Part shown: positions 52,128-60,007 of the stretch, piece by piece
Layout of the letters: each line of letters starts with the position of its first letter
How positions within the stretch are numbered: the first letter of the stretch is position 1
Origin: a virus
Virus record (IMG/VR): IMGVR_UViG_3300042503_000814
Coordinates: 1 to 61,742 of that record
Direction: 5' to 3' (one strand)
Length of the DNA: 61,742 bases
Notes under the pieces: model-generated
Databases searched by the model: none
What the model saw: only the letters and a program-made list of their open reading frames with translations
Told to the model about the DNA's origin: nothing
Position numbers and translations under genes: made by a program

Positions 52128-52393
52128 TGGTTGCAGTGATCGGCTATCCGGGTGAGCAGAAGCATGTGTGGATGCGCTTCACCCGCAAGGACAATGCGTT
52201 GCGTTGGCTCACGGCGACAGGCACACAACTGCATGCCCTGCATCCGGCGTGGCCTGCCGCCTTGTACAGCCAGCGGATTGTGACAGAGAAGGAGGCGGCG
52301 CGGTGCCGGTATCGGGACGGTCGGCTGGTGTATCCGCGCAGCGTGAACAACGGCGACAACTGGTGGACTATACCCGGATGGGGAGGTGAGTGA
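52127..52393 (+). CDS. small hypothetical protein
   Basis: 88 residues. MRFTRKDNALRWLTATGTQL, then basic VTEKEAARCRYRDGRLVYPR. TGATG junctions. Function unknown. Confidence 0.65.
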   Translation: MVAVIGYPGEQKHVWMRFTRKDNALRWLTATGTQLHALHPAWPAALYSQRIVTEKEAARCRYRDGRLVYPRSVNNGDNWWTIPGWGGE

Positions 52394-52656
52394 TGGCTAG
52401 GAAGAAAGTTACGTATCGCAAGATCCATATGAGCGGGCCAGGCTTCGCAGCTGACCGCTTGCAGGATGGCCCCGAGATCGACGGCATCCCGGGGCGGGTG
52501 GGCGATCTGGTTTTTATGTTCTACACATCTGTCCCGTTCTGGATTTGCGAGTGGCAACCAGACAACGGGCCAGTGTTCGATGTTGTCAACGCGCTTGGGG
52601 AACACTCGCTTGTTGGGCCGGAAGACCTGACACGCAACAGCCGGAACAGGATTTAG
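52393..52656 (+). CDS. small hypothetical protein
   Basis: 87 residues, MARKKVTYRKIHMSGPGFAA, aromatic core (VFMFYTSVPFWICEWQPD). GGGAGGTGAGTG precedes the ATG. Function unknown. Confidence 0.65.
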   Translation: MARKKVTYRKIHMSGPGFAADRLQDGPEIDGIPGRVGDLVFMFYTSVPFWICEWQPDNGPVFDVVNALGEHSLVGPEDLTRNSRNRI

Positions 52657-52680
52657 AACACAACCAATAGGAGGTGCGTG

Positions 52681-52794
52681 ATGCTGTGTGAGCGATGCCA
52701 GTGGGAGTTGATGGAGGAGGACGAGGATGAGGGCGTGTGTGGCCCGTGCCAGACAACGCTGGAAGTTCTGGAACTACTGGGGGAGGATGACTGA
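52681..52794 (+). CDS. 37-residue zinc-ribbon peptide
   Basis: ATG 52681 with GGAGGTGCGTG upstream. CERCQWEL...GVCGPCQTTL: two CxxC pairs about 16 residues apart separated by an acidic loop. TGATG junction to the next gene. A minimal zinc ribbon of unknown partner. Confidence 0.65.
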   Translation: MLCERCQWELMEEDEDEGVCGPCQTTLEVLELLGEDD

Positions 52795-53066
52795 TGGCTA
52801 AGAAGATTGAGTTGCGATACATCACAGATCCCGGTCACGGGTGGGCAGAGGTGTCCGACACCCTCGCCAGAGGGATTGGTCTGGGCACCGACTTCACCTA
52901 CCGGAACGGGATGCTGTACCTGGAGGAGGACTGCGAGATGGGCGACCTAGAACGCGCGCTCAAGAGCAAGGGTTACGCCCCGTCCTTTGTCGAATGCTAT
53001 GTGGATGACTTCGATGCGTGGCTGGATGGAGATGCGTGGCCCAATATTCCCAAGGGAGAAGAGTGA
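52794..53066 (+). CDS. small acidic hypothetical protein
   Basis: 90 residues. MAKKIELRYITDPGHGWAEV, then acidic YVDDFDAWLDGDAWPNIPKG. TGATG junctions. Resembles short phage proteins of unknown role. Confidence 0.65.
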   Translation: MAKKIELRYITDPGHGWAEVSDTLARGIGLGTDFTYRNGMLYLEEDCEMGDLERALKSKGYAPSFVECYVDDFDAWLDGDAWPNIPKGEE

Positions 53067-53455
53067 TGGCTAAGAAGAAAGCAACGACCAAGCACAAGCG
53101 GCAGGACGATGAGGCGGTGACGTTCCTGAGCTACGTGAAGAAGCAGGCACCCAACCTGTACGAACGGTACGCATCGCTTCAGCCCTTTGAGGATGTGATC
53201 AACGAGTGCTGGGTGAATACCGAAGATGGGTACGTTGGCATCGGGATTGAAACCGGCGCTGGCGTGTGGGCTAGTGGCGACAGGCCGATGCACTACGCGG
53301 AGATCCACTTCGATGAGGTGGTTCTTCAGTTCGACATTGAGTCTGGCGACGAGACGTTCCGCGAGAGCTACTCAACAGACATGGCTGGGCTGTGGTCTTT
53401 CCTGCGTCAGATCCCCAGGCCAATGCATTCCTTCGGTAAGTGGAGGCCCAACTGA
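53066..53455 (+). CDS. hypothetical protein
   Basis: 129 residues from ATG 53066 (AAGGGAGAAGAGTG). Basic start (MAKKKATTKHKRQ), acidic beta-rich body (YAEIHFDEVVLQFDIESGDE). Function unknown. Confidence 0.65.
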   Translation: MAKKKATTKHKRQDDEAVTFLSYVKKQAPNLYERYASLQPFEDVINECWVNTEDGYVGIGIETGAGVWASGDRPMHYAEIHFDEVVLQFDIESGDETFRESYSTDMAGLWSFLRQIPRPMHSFGKWRPN

Positions 53456-53736
53456 TGGCAGCGCCGAGGCGTAAGATTTCCAAGGAGGAACGCAAGGGGC
53501 GTGATGCTCTGATGCGTGTCAACAACTGGGTGCAAGTCCTGGTTGTGAAGCGTCTGTTCGATGAGGGCTGGACTACTGAGCAGGTGGTGCTGGCCTACGA
53601 CCCTATCCAGCGGGAGACGGGACGCCTCTGCATAGCGCATGCCATGCCGGACTGGCACTGGGTAGATGAGAAACAGGTAGCGGACGAGGTGTACGATGCG
53701 GTAACCAAGGGGGCTGGGAATGGACAAGCTAGTTGA
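53455..53736 (+). CDS. hypothetical protein, possible DNA-binding
   Basis: 93 residues. Basic N-terminus (APRRKISKEERKGRDALMRV), then VVKRLFDEGWTTEQVVLAYD, which looks like a helix-turn-helix. Overlaps the following gene by 17 bases. DNA binding is inference. Confidence 0.6.
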   Translation: MAAPRRKISKEERKGRDALMRVNNWVQVLVVKRLFDEGWTTEQVVLAYDPIQRETGRLCIAHAMPDWHWVDEKQVADEVYDAVTKGAGNGQAS

Positions 53737-53902
53737 GTTGCGGGATGGGCTGCAGGAATACTCCTGCACCTGCATCGCCACTGCGTATGCAGAGATGGGG
53801 CAGTACGGTGCTGAGTGGGGAGCGATCAAACATCTGTTCCGCGTACTGTGTGCGTGGGATGTTCTGGATCGGGAAGTAACTAGGCTAGCGGAGGAAGAGT
53901 GA
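53720..53902 (+). CDS. small hypothetical protein
   Basis: 60 residues, helical, with Cys pair (YSCTCIATAYAEMG). TGATG junction to the next gene. Function unknown. Confidence 0.55.
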   Translation: MDKLVELRDGLQEYSCTCIATAYAEMGQYGAEWGAIKHLFRVLCAWDVLDREVTRLAEEE

Positions 53903-54291
53903 TGAGCGACATTGATGTGATCCAAGCCCTGTTCGACACCAAGGTGATGAGCCTTGCGATGAACTGGCCGGTCGATGTGGCCCGCTTTGTCGGTGCCATT
54001 AAGGAACTGCGGGCACTGTGCCAAGATGACCTTGCTTCCCCGGAGGAGATCGCCAAGCAGTGGCGCATTGCTACCGGTGCGCTTGGCCTGGAGGGCATGG
54101 GTTCCCTGTTGCTAGAGCGTGGAGAGTGGCAGCGTCTTGTCTATGAGACTGCCGCAGACCGCAAGCCGTGGCGTGAGCATGACGATTACGTTGTGGTCTG
54201 GGACCAGCCGACCGGCTGTGTCGTTGCCACCGTGAAAGAGCATGGCGATACGGTTGATGGCGTGGAGTTCGATGTACGCAAGGAGGCGTGA
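53902..54291 (+). CDS. hypothetical protein
   Basis: 129 residues from ATG 53902 (GGAGGAAGAGTG). Helical first half (VARFVGAIKELRALCQDDLA), beta-rich second (DDYVVVWDQPTGCVVATVKE). Function unknown. Confidence 0.65.
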   Translation: MSDIDVIQALFDTKVMSLAMNWPVDVARFVGAIKELRALCQDDLASPEEIAKQWRIATGALGLEGMGSLLLERGEWQRLVYETAADRKPWREHDDYVVVWDQPTGCVVATVKEHGDTVDGVEFDVRKEA

Positions 54292-54299
54292 GGCTTGCA

Positions 54300-54407
54300 A
54301 TGTACAAGGATGTACTGAACGTGCTGCATGTTCTGGCGACCGCTATACTTATGTTGTTAGCGGGCCAGTTGAAGGAGATGTGTCTCAAGATACTGGGAGG
54401 TGAGTGA
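54300..54407 (+). CDS. 35-residue membrane peptide
   Basis: ATG 54300 gives MYKDVLNVLHVLATAILMLL..., one membrane-spanning helix then a short polar tail (KEMCLKILGGE). GAGG upstream; its TGA overlaps ATG 54407. Coupling supports it. Confidence 0.55.
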   Translation: MYKDVLNVLHVLATAILMLLAGQLKEMCLKILGGE

Positions 54408-54625
54408 TGGCTTGGCAACAGATGCCCGCCGATGCAGGGCAGATCGTTGATGTGCGGTACGACTGCGACTGGGAGACACGCACGCTGTACAAGCGTGTTG
54501 CCGACCGCAACGAGGGCAGTGTCGAACTGCTGCTTGGCAGGATCGTTGACGGTGAGGATAGGTACGAACCACAGAATGGCGTACTGCCCAAGGTGGAGCG
54601 GTGGATTTCAGAAGGAGGTGAGTGA
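54407..54625 (+). CDS. small hypothetical protein
   Basis: 72 residues. MAWQQMPADAGQIVDVRYDC, then acidic ELLLGRIVDGEDRYEPQNGV. GGGAGGTGAGTG before ATG. Function unknown. Confidence 0.65.
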   Translation: MAWQQMPADAGQIVDVRYDCDWETRTLYKRVADRNEGSVELLLGRIVDGEDRYEPQNGVLPKVERWISEGGE

Positions 54626-54828
54626 TGGCCAAGATGCTGTGCGAGTGCAAGGCTGGTCAGTTCCAGGGCGAGCCTATCGATGAGCAGTTCGCTGTGTTCG
54701 ATGCGCTCGCTCGTCAGTGCGGGTATGCGTCTGGCATAGCTGCCGCCAATGAGTGTGTGTTGTGGGGGGATACGGTCGAACAGGCCGTTGCGTTTATGTC
54801 CAAGCAACTGGAGGTGAGCGATGGGTAG
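54625..54828 (+). CDS. small hypothetical protein
   Basis: 67 residues, helical, with Cys near the start (MLCECKAG). GGAGGTGAGTG before ATG. Function unknown. Confidence 0.6.
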   Translation: MAKMLCECKAGQFQGEPIDEQFAVFDALARQCGYASGIAAANECVLWGDTVEQAVAFMSKQLEVSDG

Positions 54829-55048
54829 GAACTATGACGGCACTGGTGAACTGGATCACCTGCATGCCACCATCGTTAAACTGCGTGACGGGTGGCAGTG
54901 CGAGGTGCTGGAAGAGAACGAAGATCGCACGCGCGCAGTGGCGTACACCTACGGAGAGACGCTGCCGCTGACAGAGAAGATGGCCCGAGAGATTGCCAGC
55001 CGGTTCGTTGCCGGTCGGAAGATTCCTAAGCGATTGGACTGGAGGTAG
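54821..55048 (+). CDS. small hypothetical protein
   Basis: 75 residues MGRNYDGTGELDHLHATIVK; GGAGGTGAGCG upstream. Overlaps previous gene by 8 bases. Function unknown. Confidence 0.65.
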   Translation: MGRNYDGTGELDHLHATIVKLRDGWQCEVLEENEDRTRAVAYTYGETLPLTEKMAREIASRFVAGRKIPKRLDWR

Positions 55049-55051
55049 CTG

Positions 55052-55138
55052 ATGTTTGCGATGAGTGAGACGATGGACTTTCTGATCGGTGGCACCGGAG
55101 TGCTGCTGCTGTTGTGGTGGAGTTCTGGGAGCCACTGA
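55052..55138 (+). CDS. 28-residue membrane peptide
   Basis: ATG 55052 with GGAGGTAGCTG upstream gives MFAMSETMDF... with a hydrophobic stretch LIGGTGVLLLLWW. Ends two bases before the recombinase ATG. A possible single-span peptide. Confidence 0.5.
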   Translation: MFAMSETMDFLIGGTGVLLLLWWSSGSH

Positions 55139-55140
55139 CC

Positions 55141-55914
55141 ATGCTGTACGGATATGCCCGTGTTTCTACGGACAAGCAGGAGAACAGTGCTGATGCCCAA
55201 GCTATCCGTCTTAGGGCATACGCTGAGCAGTCAGGCTTGGAGTTCGGGGGCGTGTTCGTAGACGAGGATCAGTCGGCGTACAAGATCCCACTGAACAAGC
55301 GAAGGCAGGGCAAGGTACTGTGGGACAAGTTGCAGGAAGGCGACATCGTTGTCTTCTGTACGTTCGACCGTGTCTTCCGGTCGGTGCTGGATGCGGCGCA
55401 GACCCTAGCCAAGTGCAAGGAACTTGGGTTTCAGCTGCGGTTTCTGGACGACAGCATCGATGTGACGACCATCCAGGGCGAGTTGTCGTTCAACCTCCAG
55501 TCTGCTGTCGCCCAGTTTGGCAGCCAGATTGCAGGCCAGAGGCAGCGTGAGAACCAGGCATACCTTATCGCAGCCGGTCGCCCGTGCGGGAAGTTCCGGC
55601 CGTTCGGATGGGTTGCCAAGGACAAAGCGTTCGTTGTCTACCGTCCCGAGCGAGAGATCGGTGACATGGTGGTGGCTATGCGCAAGGCGGGCCGGTCCTT
55701 CACGGACATCTGCCTGCACCTGTGCAAGAAGGAACTGCGCAAGCCAGCCAACAAGCATGGTGTCAGGGGGTACTACGGCCTGTCAGACACAGTTGCTCTG
55801 CATCGGGCAGCGTCAGCTGGATACCCAAAGATCCGGCCAAGACTTTCGCAAGCGCAGTGGCGCGACGAGATGCAGCGCGTAGAGAAATCTCATGCGACTC
55901 AGCCAGCGCTCTGA
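55141..55914 (+). CDS. small serine recombinase (resolvase/invertase type)
   Basis: 257 residues from ATG 55141 (GGGAG upstream). N-terminal resolvase domain: YGYARVSTDKQENS with catalytic Ser9, DQSAYKIPLNKRRQG, GDIVVFCTFDRVFRSVLD with the conserved Arg pair, then a long helix (SAVAQFGSQIAGQRQRENQ). C-terminal part (DMVVAMRKAGRSFTDICLHL) is HTH-like. May invert, resolve or excise DNA. Its 3' end overlaps the convergent sigma gene by 152 bases. Confidence 0.88.
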   Translation: MLYGYARVSTDKQENSADAQAIRLRAYAEQSGLEFGGVFVDEDQSAYKIPLNKRRQGKVLWDKLQEGDIVVFCTFDRVFRSVLDAAQTLAKCKELGFQLRFLDDSIDVTTIQGELSFNLQSAVAQFGSQIAGQRQRENQAYLIAAGRPCGKFRPFGWVAKDKAFVVYRPEREIGDMVVAMRKAGRSFTDICLHLCKKELRKPANKHGVRGYYGLSDTVALHRAASAGYPKIRPRLSQAQWRDEMQRVEKSHATQPAL

Positions 55915-56329
55915 GTGTCTTGCCGTTGATGAACCTGTCGGTGGCTAGCTCCTGCTCCCACTCTGGGAGATCAGCGATGGCCAGACGGATGTGGTCAACG
56001 TGATCGAACTCTGGCAGCAGGTCGGCTGCTTCCTCCAGTGTGATGCGAATCTCCCCTGGCTGGCGGGCTAGCTTCTTAATCGCCTTGTACATGGCGTTGA
56101 GTACAGCCCTGGCGAAGTATGCCTTGGGGTAGGGCAACCGCTTGGGGTCATAGGTTCGGGCAGCTTTGACCAGCGCCAGATACCCTTCGCTCTGCAGGTC
56201 TTCGACCAGCACAGACCGCTGCCACCCGGGCCGGTTCTGTAAGAAATACTTTGCGAGTATCGCCGCGAGCGGCATGTACTCAACGACTAGGCGTTGACGC
56301 TTGGCTGAGAGCTTCAATCGTTTTGTCAT
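55763..56329 (-). CDS. sigma-70 family factor
   Basis: 188 residues. Region 2: YMPLAAILAKYFLQN, DLQSEGYLALVKAARTYDPK, PKAYFARAVLNAMYKAIKKL. Region 4-like end: LPEWEQELATDRFINGKTLR followed by HTH (ALAESHEISLRAASRRATAL). A short factor of the type phages use to redirect host RNA polymerase. At the distal end of the minus-strand operon; partners with unrecognised phage promoters. Confidence 0.85.
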   Translation of the reverse strand: MTKRLKLSAKRQRLVVEYMPLAAILAKYFLQNRPGWQRSVLVEDLQSEGYLALVKAARTYDPKRLPYPKAYFARAVLNAMYKAIKKLARQPGEIRITLEEAADLLPEFDHVDHIRLAIADLPEWEQELATDRFINGKTLRALAESHEISLRAASRRATALAKVLAGSLGIQLTLPDAEQLCLTGRSTP

Positions 56330-56507
56330 GCGCGTTCAGACGAACCTCATGTTCCTCTATGGTCTGGCGCAGTTCGTCCAGCATGCGGGGCAATGACTCC
56401 ACGCTACTGGCTATTACCGCAACCTTGGCATGCAGGCTAAATGCCCACGGGACTACCGCTGCGGCAACCGAAATGCCCAGCATCCACAACTCTGTCTCAG
56501 GCGACAT
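56280..56507 (-). CDS. membrane-anchored coiled-coil protein
   Basis: 75 residues. One N-terminal membrane helix (LWMLGISVAAAVVPWAFSLH) followed by a helical coiled coil (MLDELRQTIEEHEVRLNAHD). Same topology as small i-spanins or holin-associated proteins, but no lipoprotein partner was recognised. Overlaps the sigma gene start. Confidence 0.65.
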   Translation of the reverse strand: MSPETELWMLGISVAAAVVPWAFSLHAKVAVIASSVESLPRMLDELRQTIEEHEVRLNAHDKTIEALSQASTPSR

Positions 56508-56736
56508 CTGTTCCCCTCACCATGGCGATTAACATGAGTCCCGCGTACGGGTGTAGTTGCCCTTCCTCAACGTGGAGTTTGATCATCCGCGTTGCTTTGA
56601 AGGCGTCGGCTTCGGGGTATCTGTACATGTGGGTGTGCCCGTTGTATCGGGCTAAGACTTCAAAGCTGATGTCGCTTCCAGTCTCAGATGCTCTAGGCTT
56701 GTTGGGTGTTCGCTGAAAATCCATTTGGCTAGCCAT
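56497..56736 (-). CDS. small hypothetical protein
   Basis: 79 residues from ATG 56736 (no strong ribosome-binding site). FEVLARYNGHTHMYRYPEAD, then a helix with LHVEEGQLHPYAGLMLI. Overlaps neighbours. Function unknown. Confidence 0.5.
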   Translation of the reverse strand: MASQMDFQRTPNKPRASETGSDISFEVLARYNGHTHMYRYPEADAFKATRMIKLHVEEGQLHPYAGLMLIAMVRGTDVA

Positions 56737-56903
56737 GCACTGATGAGGTTGATGATGATGGGCAGGACGATCAGCAGCAGGACCGATCCGCATTCCTGGT
56801 GACGCGCGCGGAACTCACTGCGGATCTGCTTCTTCCATTCGCGCCGGTCGGGGTTGGCCGTGGCGATTGCGATCAGCGCCACCTCCTCGCCGTGCTTCGA
56901 CAT
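56652..56903 (-). CDS. small single-span membrane protein
   Basis: 83 residues from ATG 56903. Basic N-terminal region (REWKKQIRSEFRARHQE), then a long hydrophobic helix (SVLLLIVLPIIINLISAWLA). Could be holin-like. Next to the Cys-rich peptide and upstream of the coiled-coil membrane gene. Confidence 0.55.
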   Translation of the reverse strand: MSKHGEEVALIAIATANPDRREWKKQIRSEFRARHQECGSVLLLIVLPIIINLISAWLAKWIFSEHPTSLEHLRLEATSALKS

Positions 56904-56938
56904 GCGAGCAGCACCCGTCTCTTCCGCACACCGCACTG

Positions 56939-57190
56939 CTATTTGCTGGGCAAGCATGTCTTGCATTCCTTGGAGGGGACAAGCACAGACTTGGTCTTGC
57001 AGAGGCACCCTGGCGGGCACGCGCAGTCGGTCACATGCCCATCGCCGTGCGTGATCTTGCCGTTCTTGCACAGCCCGCAGCACTTGGACTTTGGTGCCGT
57101 GTAGGTGGTAACAACGTACGCTGCCTCCACTGCGACCCGCTCAGGGAATGTGGGCACCGGGAACAGCAGCGAGAAGATGAGACTGATCAT
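56939..57190 (-). CDS. small exported cysteine-rich protein
   Basis: 83 residues. Hydrophobic start (MISLIFSLLFPVPTFP) suggests export or membrane attachment. Mature part has ten or so cysteines (SKCCGLCKNG, DCACPPGCLCK, SKECKTC), a knot-like pattern. ATG overlaps the peptidase TGA. Function unknown; could be a disulphide-rich envelope protein or metal-binding peptide. Confidence 0.7.
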   Translation of the reverse strand: MISLIFSLLFPVPTFPERVAVEAAYVVTTYTAPKSKCCGLCKNGKITHGDGHVTDCACPPGCLCKTKSVLVPSKECKTCLPSK

Positions 57191-58119
57191 GTCTGCAGTA
57201 GTCCTATGGTGCCGTAGTCGGGCAGCTTCTGAGGGGGGAAGCCATCCACATTTCCGTATGCCCAGGCATCACCATCGGTGACGCACACTGCCCAGTCGTC
57301 TGCCTTGGTGACGATCATCCCCGGCACCTGCTCCGGGTAGGACGATGGCCAGTCCTTCACAGGCTGGTTCCACGGACCCCAAGAATTGGCGATGAAGAAC
57401 ACAGTGAACGGCCAGAACTCTTTGGTGTCGTCAAAACCTACCGTCGCCATGTCATGCGCCCAGCCGCCAGCCTGACGAGGGTGGATGTTCTGTGAGTTGG
57501 GTGAGCTTGCCCACTTGGCGTACTGCCCCGAGTGGATTCCGTACCCGTTGGCCAGTGCGTCCATCGCATCGCGCACAGTGTTGATCTGTCGGATGATGCC
57601 GACCTTCTGCTCCCGGCACAGCGCAGCCACCTCGCCGGGCACTCCGCTGCCGCCCCACCTTGCGCCGATTGACCCGTTGTATTTTGAAAGATCAACTGGG
57701 TCGTACTTCTTACGGATCAGAAACCCAACGTCCCGCTCAAACGTCGATGCTCTGGCAGGGATCATGCCCTCACCGCTGTGGCCGCGGGCACCGTACGTTG
57801 GCTCCGTTGCTCCGCGTAGGATGAATGACTCAGGGCGTTGCTCAATCAGAACTTGTACCGCGCGCGTGCAGTCACGGGCATTCCGACTTCCATGGGACAC
57901 GCAGTCTCCGACCGTCTGAACTTCTGTGAAGGACAGTGGGTCCAGCTTGCGAACGTACTGCCACAGAAGAGCGCGCTTGCCTGCGCCTGACCCTACGTTG
58001 TTGGGTTCCGAGTAGATCGGGCGGGGCTGCGACTCCTGCCACAGCACCCGATCCCGGGGGCTGTTGATCCAGCCGGTCAGCCCATCGTCGTATGCTTTGA
58101 GGGGGGCGAAGTCACTCAC
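57187..58119 (-). CDS. papain-like (C1A) cysteine peptidase
   Basis: 310 residues from GTG 58119 (a TTG at 58131 is the alternative). TVGDCVSHGSRNA contains the catalytic Cys after a Gly-Asp; GWAHDMATVGFDD has the His; FFIANSWGPWN has the Asn of the classical NSWG motif. No signal peptide, so the enzyme is likely made in the cytoplasm. It should cleave proteins. Located among small membrane proteins and a second peptidase. Confidence 0.85.
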   Translation of the reverse strand: MSDFAPLKAYDDGLTGWINSPRDRVLWQESQPRPIYSEPNNVGSGAGKRALLWQYVRKLDPLSFTEVQTVGDCVSHGSRNARDCTRAVQVLIEQRPESFILRGATEPTYGARGHSGEGMIPARASTFERDVGFLIRKKYDPVDLSKYNGSIGARWGGSGVPGEVAALCREQKVGIIRQINTVRDAMDALANGYGIHSGQYAKWASSPNSQNIHPRQAGGWAHDMATVGFDDTKEFWPFTVFFIANSWGPWNQPVKDWPSSYPEQVPGMIVTKADDWAVCVTDGDAWAYGNVDGFPPQKLPDYGTIGLLQT

Positions 58120-58501
58120 TTTGCTTTGCAACCTCCCGGCATGCGGCTGCGATCTGGTTCACTAGCGAGGTGCTAAGTGGTGCATCATCCAGTGGGAACT
58201 TGTCGGCCATCACCTTCTCAACAGCAACGTCCAGGCCAGCGTACTTGCCGCGCATATCGGCAGCAGCCAGCTTCAACGTGTTGATATGCAGCTGCCGCCA
58301 CATGCCCACGGTGCTGATGAGGTTGCCGTTGTCCTTCTCGGTCACATCGGCAAGGGACAGGTAGATGCCCTTGAGGTGTGAGCGGTCTGATCGGCTGGCC
58401 CCGGCCATCGCAGTAGCGACTGGGCCTTCGGCTTTCTTGGGAGAGGGGATGAACGTCAGGGCAGCGACAACGATGGCGACGATCACGGGGATGTTCTTCA
58501 T
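58112..58501 (-). CDS. membrane-anchored or secreted small protein
   Basis: 129 residues from ATG 58501, overlapping the preceding TGA. Signal peptide/anchor MKNIPVIVAIVVAALTFIPS, then a helical soluble part (HINTLKLAAADMRGKYAGLD). Possibly a periplasmic partner of the peptidases. No lipobox. Confidence 0.65.
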   Translation of the reverse strand: MKNIPVIVAIVVAALTFIPSPKKAEGPVATAMAGASRSDRSHLKGIYLSLADVTEKDNGNLISTVGMWRQLHINTLKLAAADMRGKYAGLDVAVEKVMADKFPLDDAPLSTSLVNQIAAACREVAKQSE

Positions 58502-58719
58502 GCCTTCACCTTCAGCAGTGCTTGGAGGAGGGCGTTGCATGCGTTGACGACAGCGGCGTCGGTGCTTGCCTCCTTCACGGAGACGATGGATTCGATCTGC
58601 TTGAGGATCGACGGCTTGCTCTTGTTGCTGACGGGCAGCTTGATTGAATTAAGCGGGAGGTAGGTGAGTACCACTGCCACTGCCACTGCAACGAGGGCGA
58701 GAATCTGTACAGTCGTCAT
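58498..58719 (-). CDS. small single-span membrane protein
   Basis: 73 residues. N-terminal membrane helix (VQILALVAVAVAVVLTYLPL) followed by helical soluble tail. Coupled by ATGA to the subtilase gene and to the next one. Holin-like size and topology. Confidence 0.65.
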   Translation of the reverse strand: MTTVQILALVAVAVAVVLTYLPLNSIKLPVSNKSKPSILKQIESIVSVKEASTDAAVVNACNALLQALLKVKA

Positions 58720-59654
58720 AGGATCTTGGCTCCGGGGATGAAGATGGTTACGCCACCAATGTTGGCCTGCATGGTGTAGTTCAGCAGCTTGTGCGGATCG
58801 ACCAAGCCCCAGCCGTAGACGTTGTCACGGCCTTGCTCGCCAACGTCCTTGCAGGTGGTGGCCAGTGCCTTCATCACATCGGCATGGTTCACCGTGCGAT
58901 CTAGCTTGTGCTGCGCGCTGATGTACAAGGCCAGCACACCCGCAACGAACGGTGCGGCCATGCTTGTGCCACTCACCGTGGCATAGCCGTCGCTCAGCCA
59001 GCAGCTGGTGATGTCCTGCCCTGGTGCGGCTACAGCAATCTCTTTCCCCCTGCTAGAAAACTCGCAGGCATTGCCGTGGCTATCGACTGCACCCACTGCA
59101 ATCGTCTCTTGGTAGGCAGCAGGGTAGTTGACTGAACCCCCATCGTTCCCGGCCGCGCACACCACAATGATCCCGGCAGCAGCTGCCTCGCGGATCGCAC
59201 TGTGTACCCCGTCGTCCGTGCGGCTTGATCCCAAGGACATGGAGATGATCTGAACCTTGGCTTCGATGGCGTGGCGCACCGCTTGTGTCACCCAGTCGTT
59301 GCTGCCCATCCCGCTGTGGCCAAGGACTTTGAGGGAGAGGATCTTGGCGGCGGGAGCAATGCCCTTGGCCAGCCCATCACGGGCGGCGATGATGCCACTC
59401 ACATGGGTGCCGTGGCCCAGCGTGTCATGCGGGTCCGAGTCAGATGTGAAGTTCCGGTAGTCAACCACCGCCTCGTCCAAGGCAGGGTGCTTGGCTACAC
59501 CACTGTCGATGACCGCGACAGTCACCCCTTCGCCCTTGGACTTCTGCCACAGGGAAGGGATCCCGTACGAACAGACACCCCAATCAACTCCGTGCTGGAG
59601 TGCGCGAGGTGCGTCTAGGTTGACCCGATACGGGGGGAGGTGGACTACGCTCAC
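58716..59654 (-). CDS. subtilisin-like serine peptidase (S8)
   Basis: 312 residues from GTG 59654. Full catalytic triad: Asp50 in VAVIDSG, His81 in GHGTHVSG, and Ser in VSGTSMAAPFVAG; Asn of the oxyanion hole in VVCAAGNDGG. No signal peptide and almost no pro-region, so probably active inside the cell or released on lysis. Followed by two small membrane proteins and, further on, a cysteine peptidase. Strong call; substrate unknown. Confidence 0.95.
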   Translation of the reverse strand: MSVVHLPPYRVNLDAPRALQHGVDWGVCSYGIPSLWQKSKGEGVTVAVIDSGVAKHPALDEAVVDYRNFTSDSDPHDTLGHGTHVSGIIAARDGLAKGIAPAAKILSLKVLGHSGMGSNDWVTQAVRHAIEAKVQIISMSLGSSRTDDGVHSAIREAAAAGIIVVCAAGNDGGSVNYPAAYQETIAVGAVDSHGNACEFSSRGKEIAVAAPGQDITSCWLSDGYATVSGTSMAAPFVAGVLALYISAQHKLDRTVNHADVMKALATTCKDVGEQGRDNVYGWGLVDPHKLLNYTMQANIGGVTIFIPGAKIL

Positions 59655-60007
59655 TCGTCCTTGCCTGTCGCCAGTAGCTTCAGAACATAGATCACCAGCG
59701 GGATGATCACATCGATGAACGTCTTCCAGTCCACGCCAAGCGCAGAGAACTCAACGCCAGCCGTGAAGGCGAGGGCTTCAAAGTCCTGCTCTTCGTAGTC
59801 CTCGTCCGTGAAGCGACTCTTGGTCAACGCCTTGGGCGAGACGGCCTGGGCCTCCAAGACAGGGATGATTACCTTGGCAGCTTGGTTGACGAGTTCCCAC
59901 TGGTCAGCGTAAGGCAGATCCTTCCGCCACTTCTTGGCAATCTCAACCAGCGCAAGCAGCGCAGTCTGGTTGGCAAGCAGGAACTTAACTACCTTGATGT
60001 TCAGCAT
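59651..60007 (-). CDS. membrane-anchored protein upstream of subtilase
   Basis: 118 residues from ATG 60007 (GGGAGAGGCTC before it). Basic helical start, acidic middle (DEDYEEQDFEA), and one C-terminal hydrophobic helix (TFIDVIIPLVIYVLKLLA) followed by KDE. A tail-anchored or holin-like protein. GTGA overlap with the subtilase start. Confidence 0.65.
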   Translation of the reverse strand: MLNIKVVKFLLANQTALLALVEIAKKWRKDLPYADQWELVNQAAKVIIPVLEAQAVSPKALTKSRFTDEDYEEQDFEALAFTAGVEFSALGVDWKTFIDVIIPLVIYVLKLLATGKDE

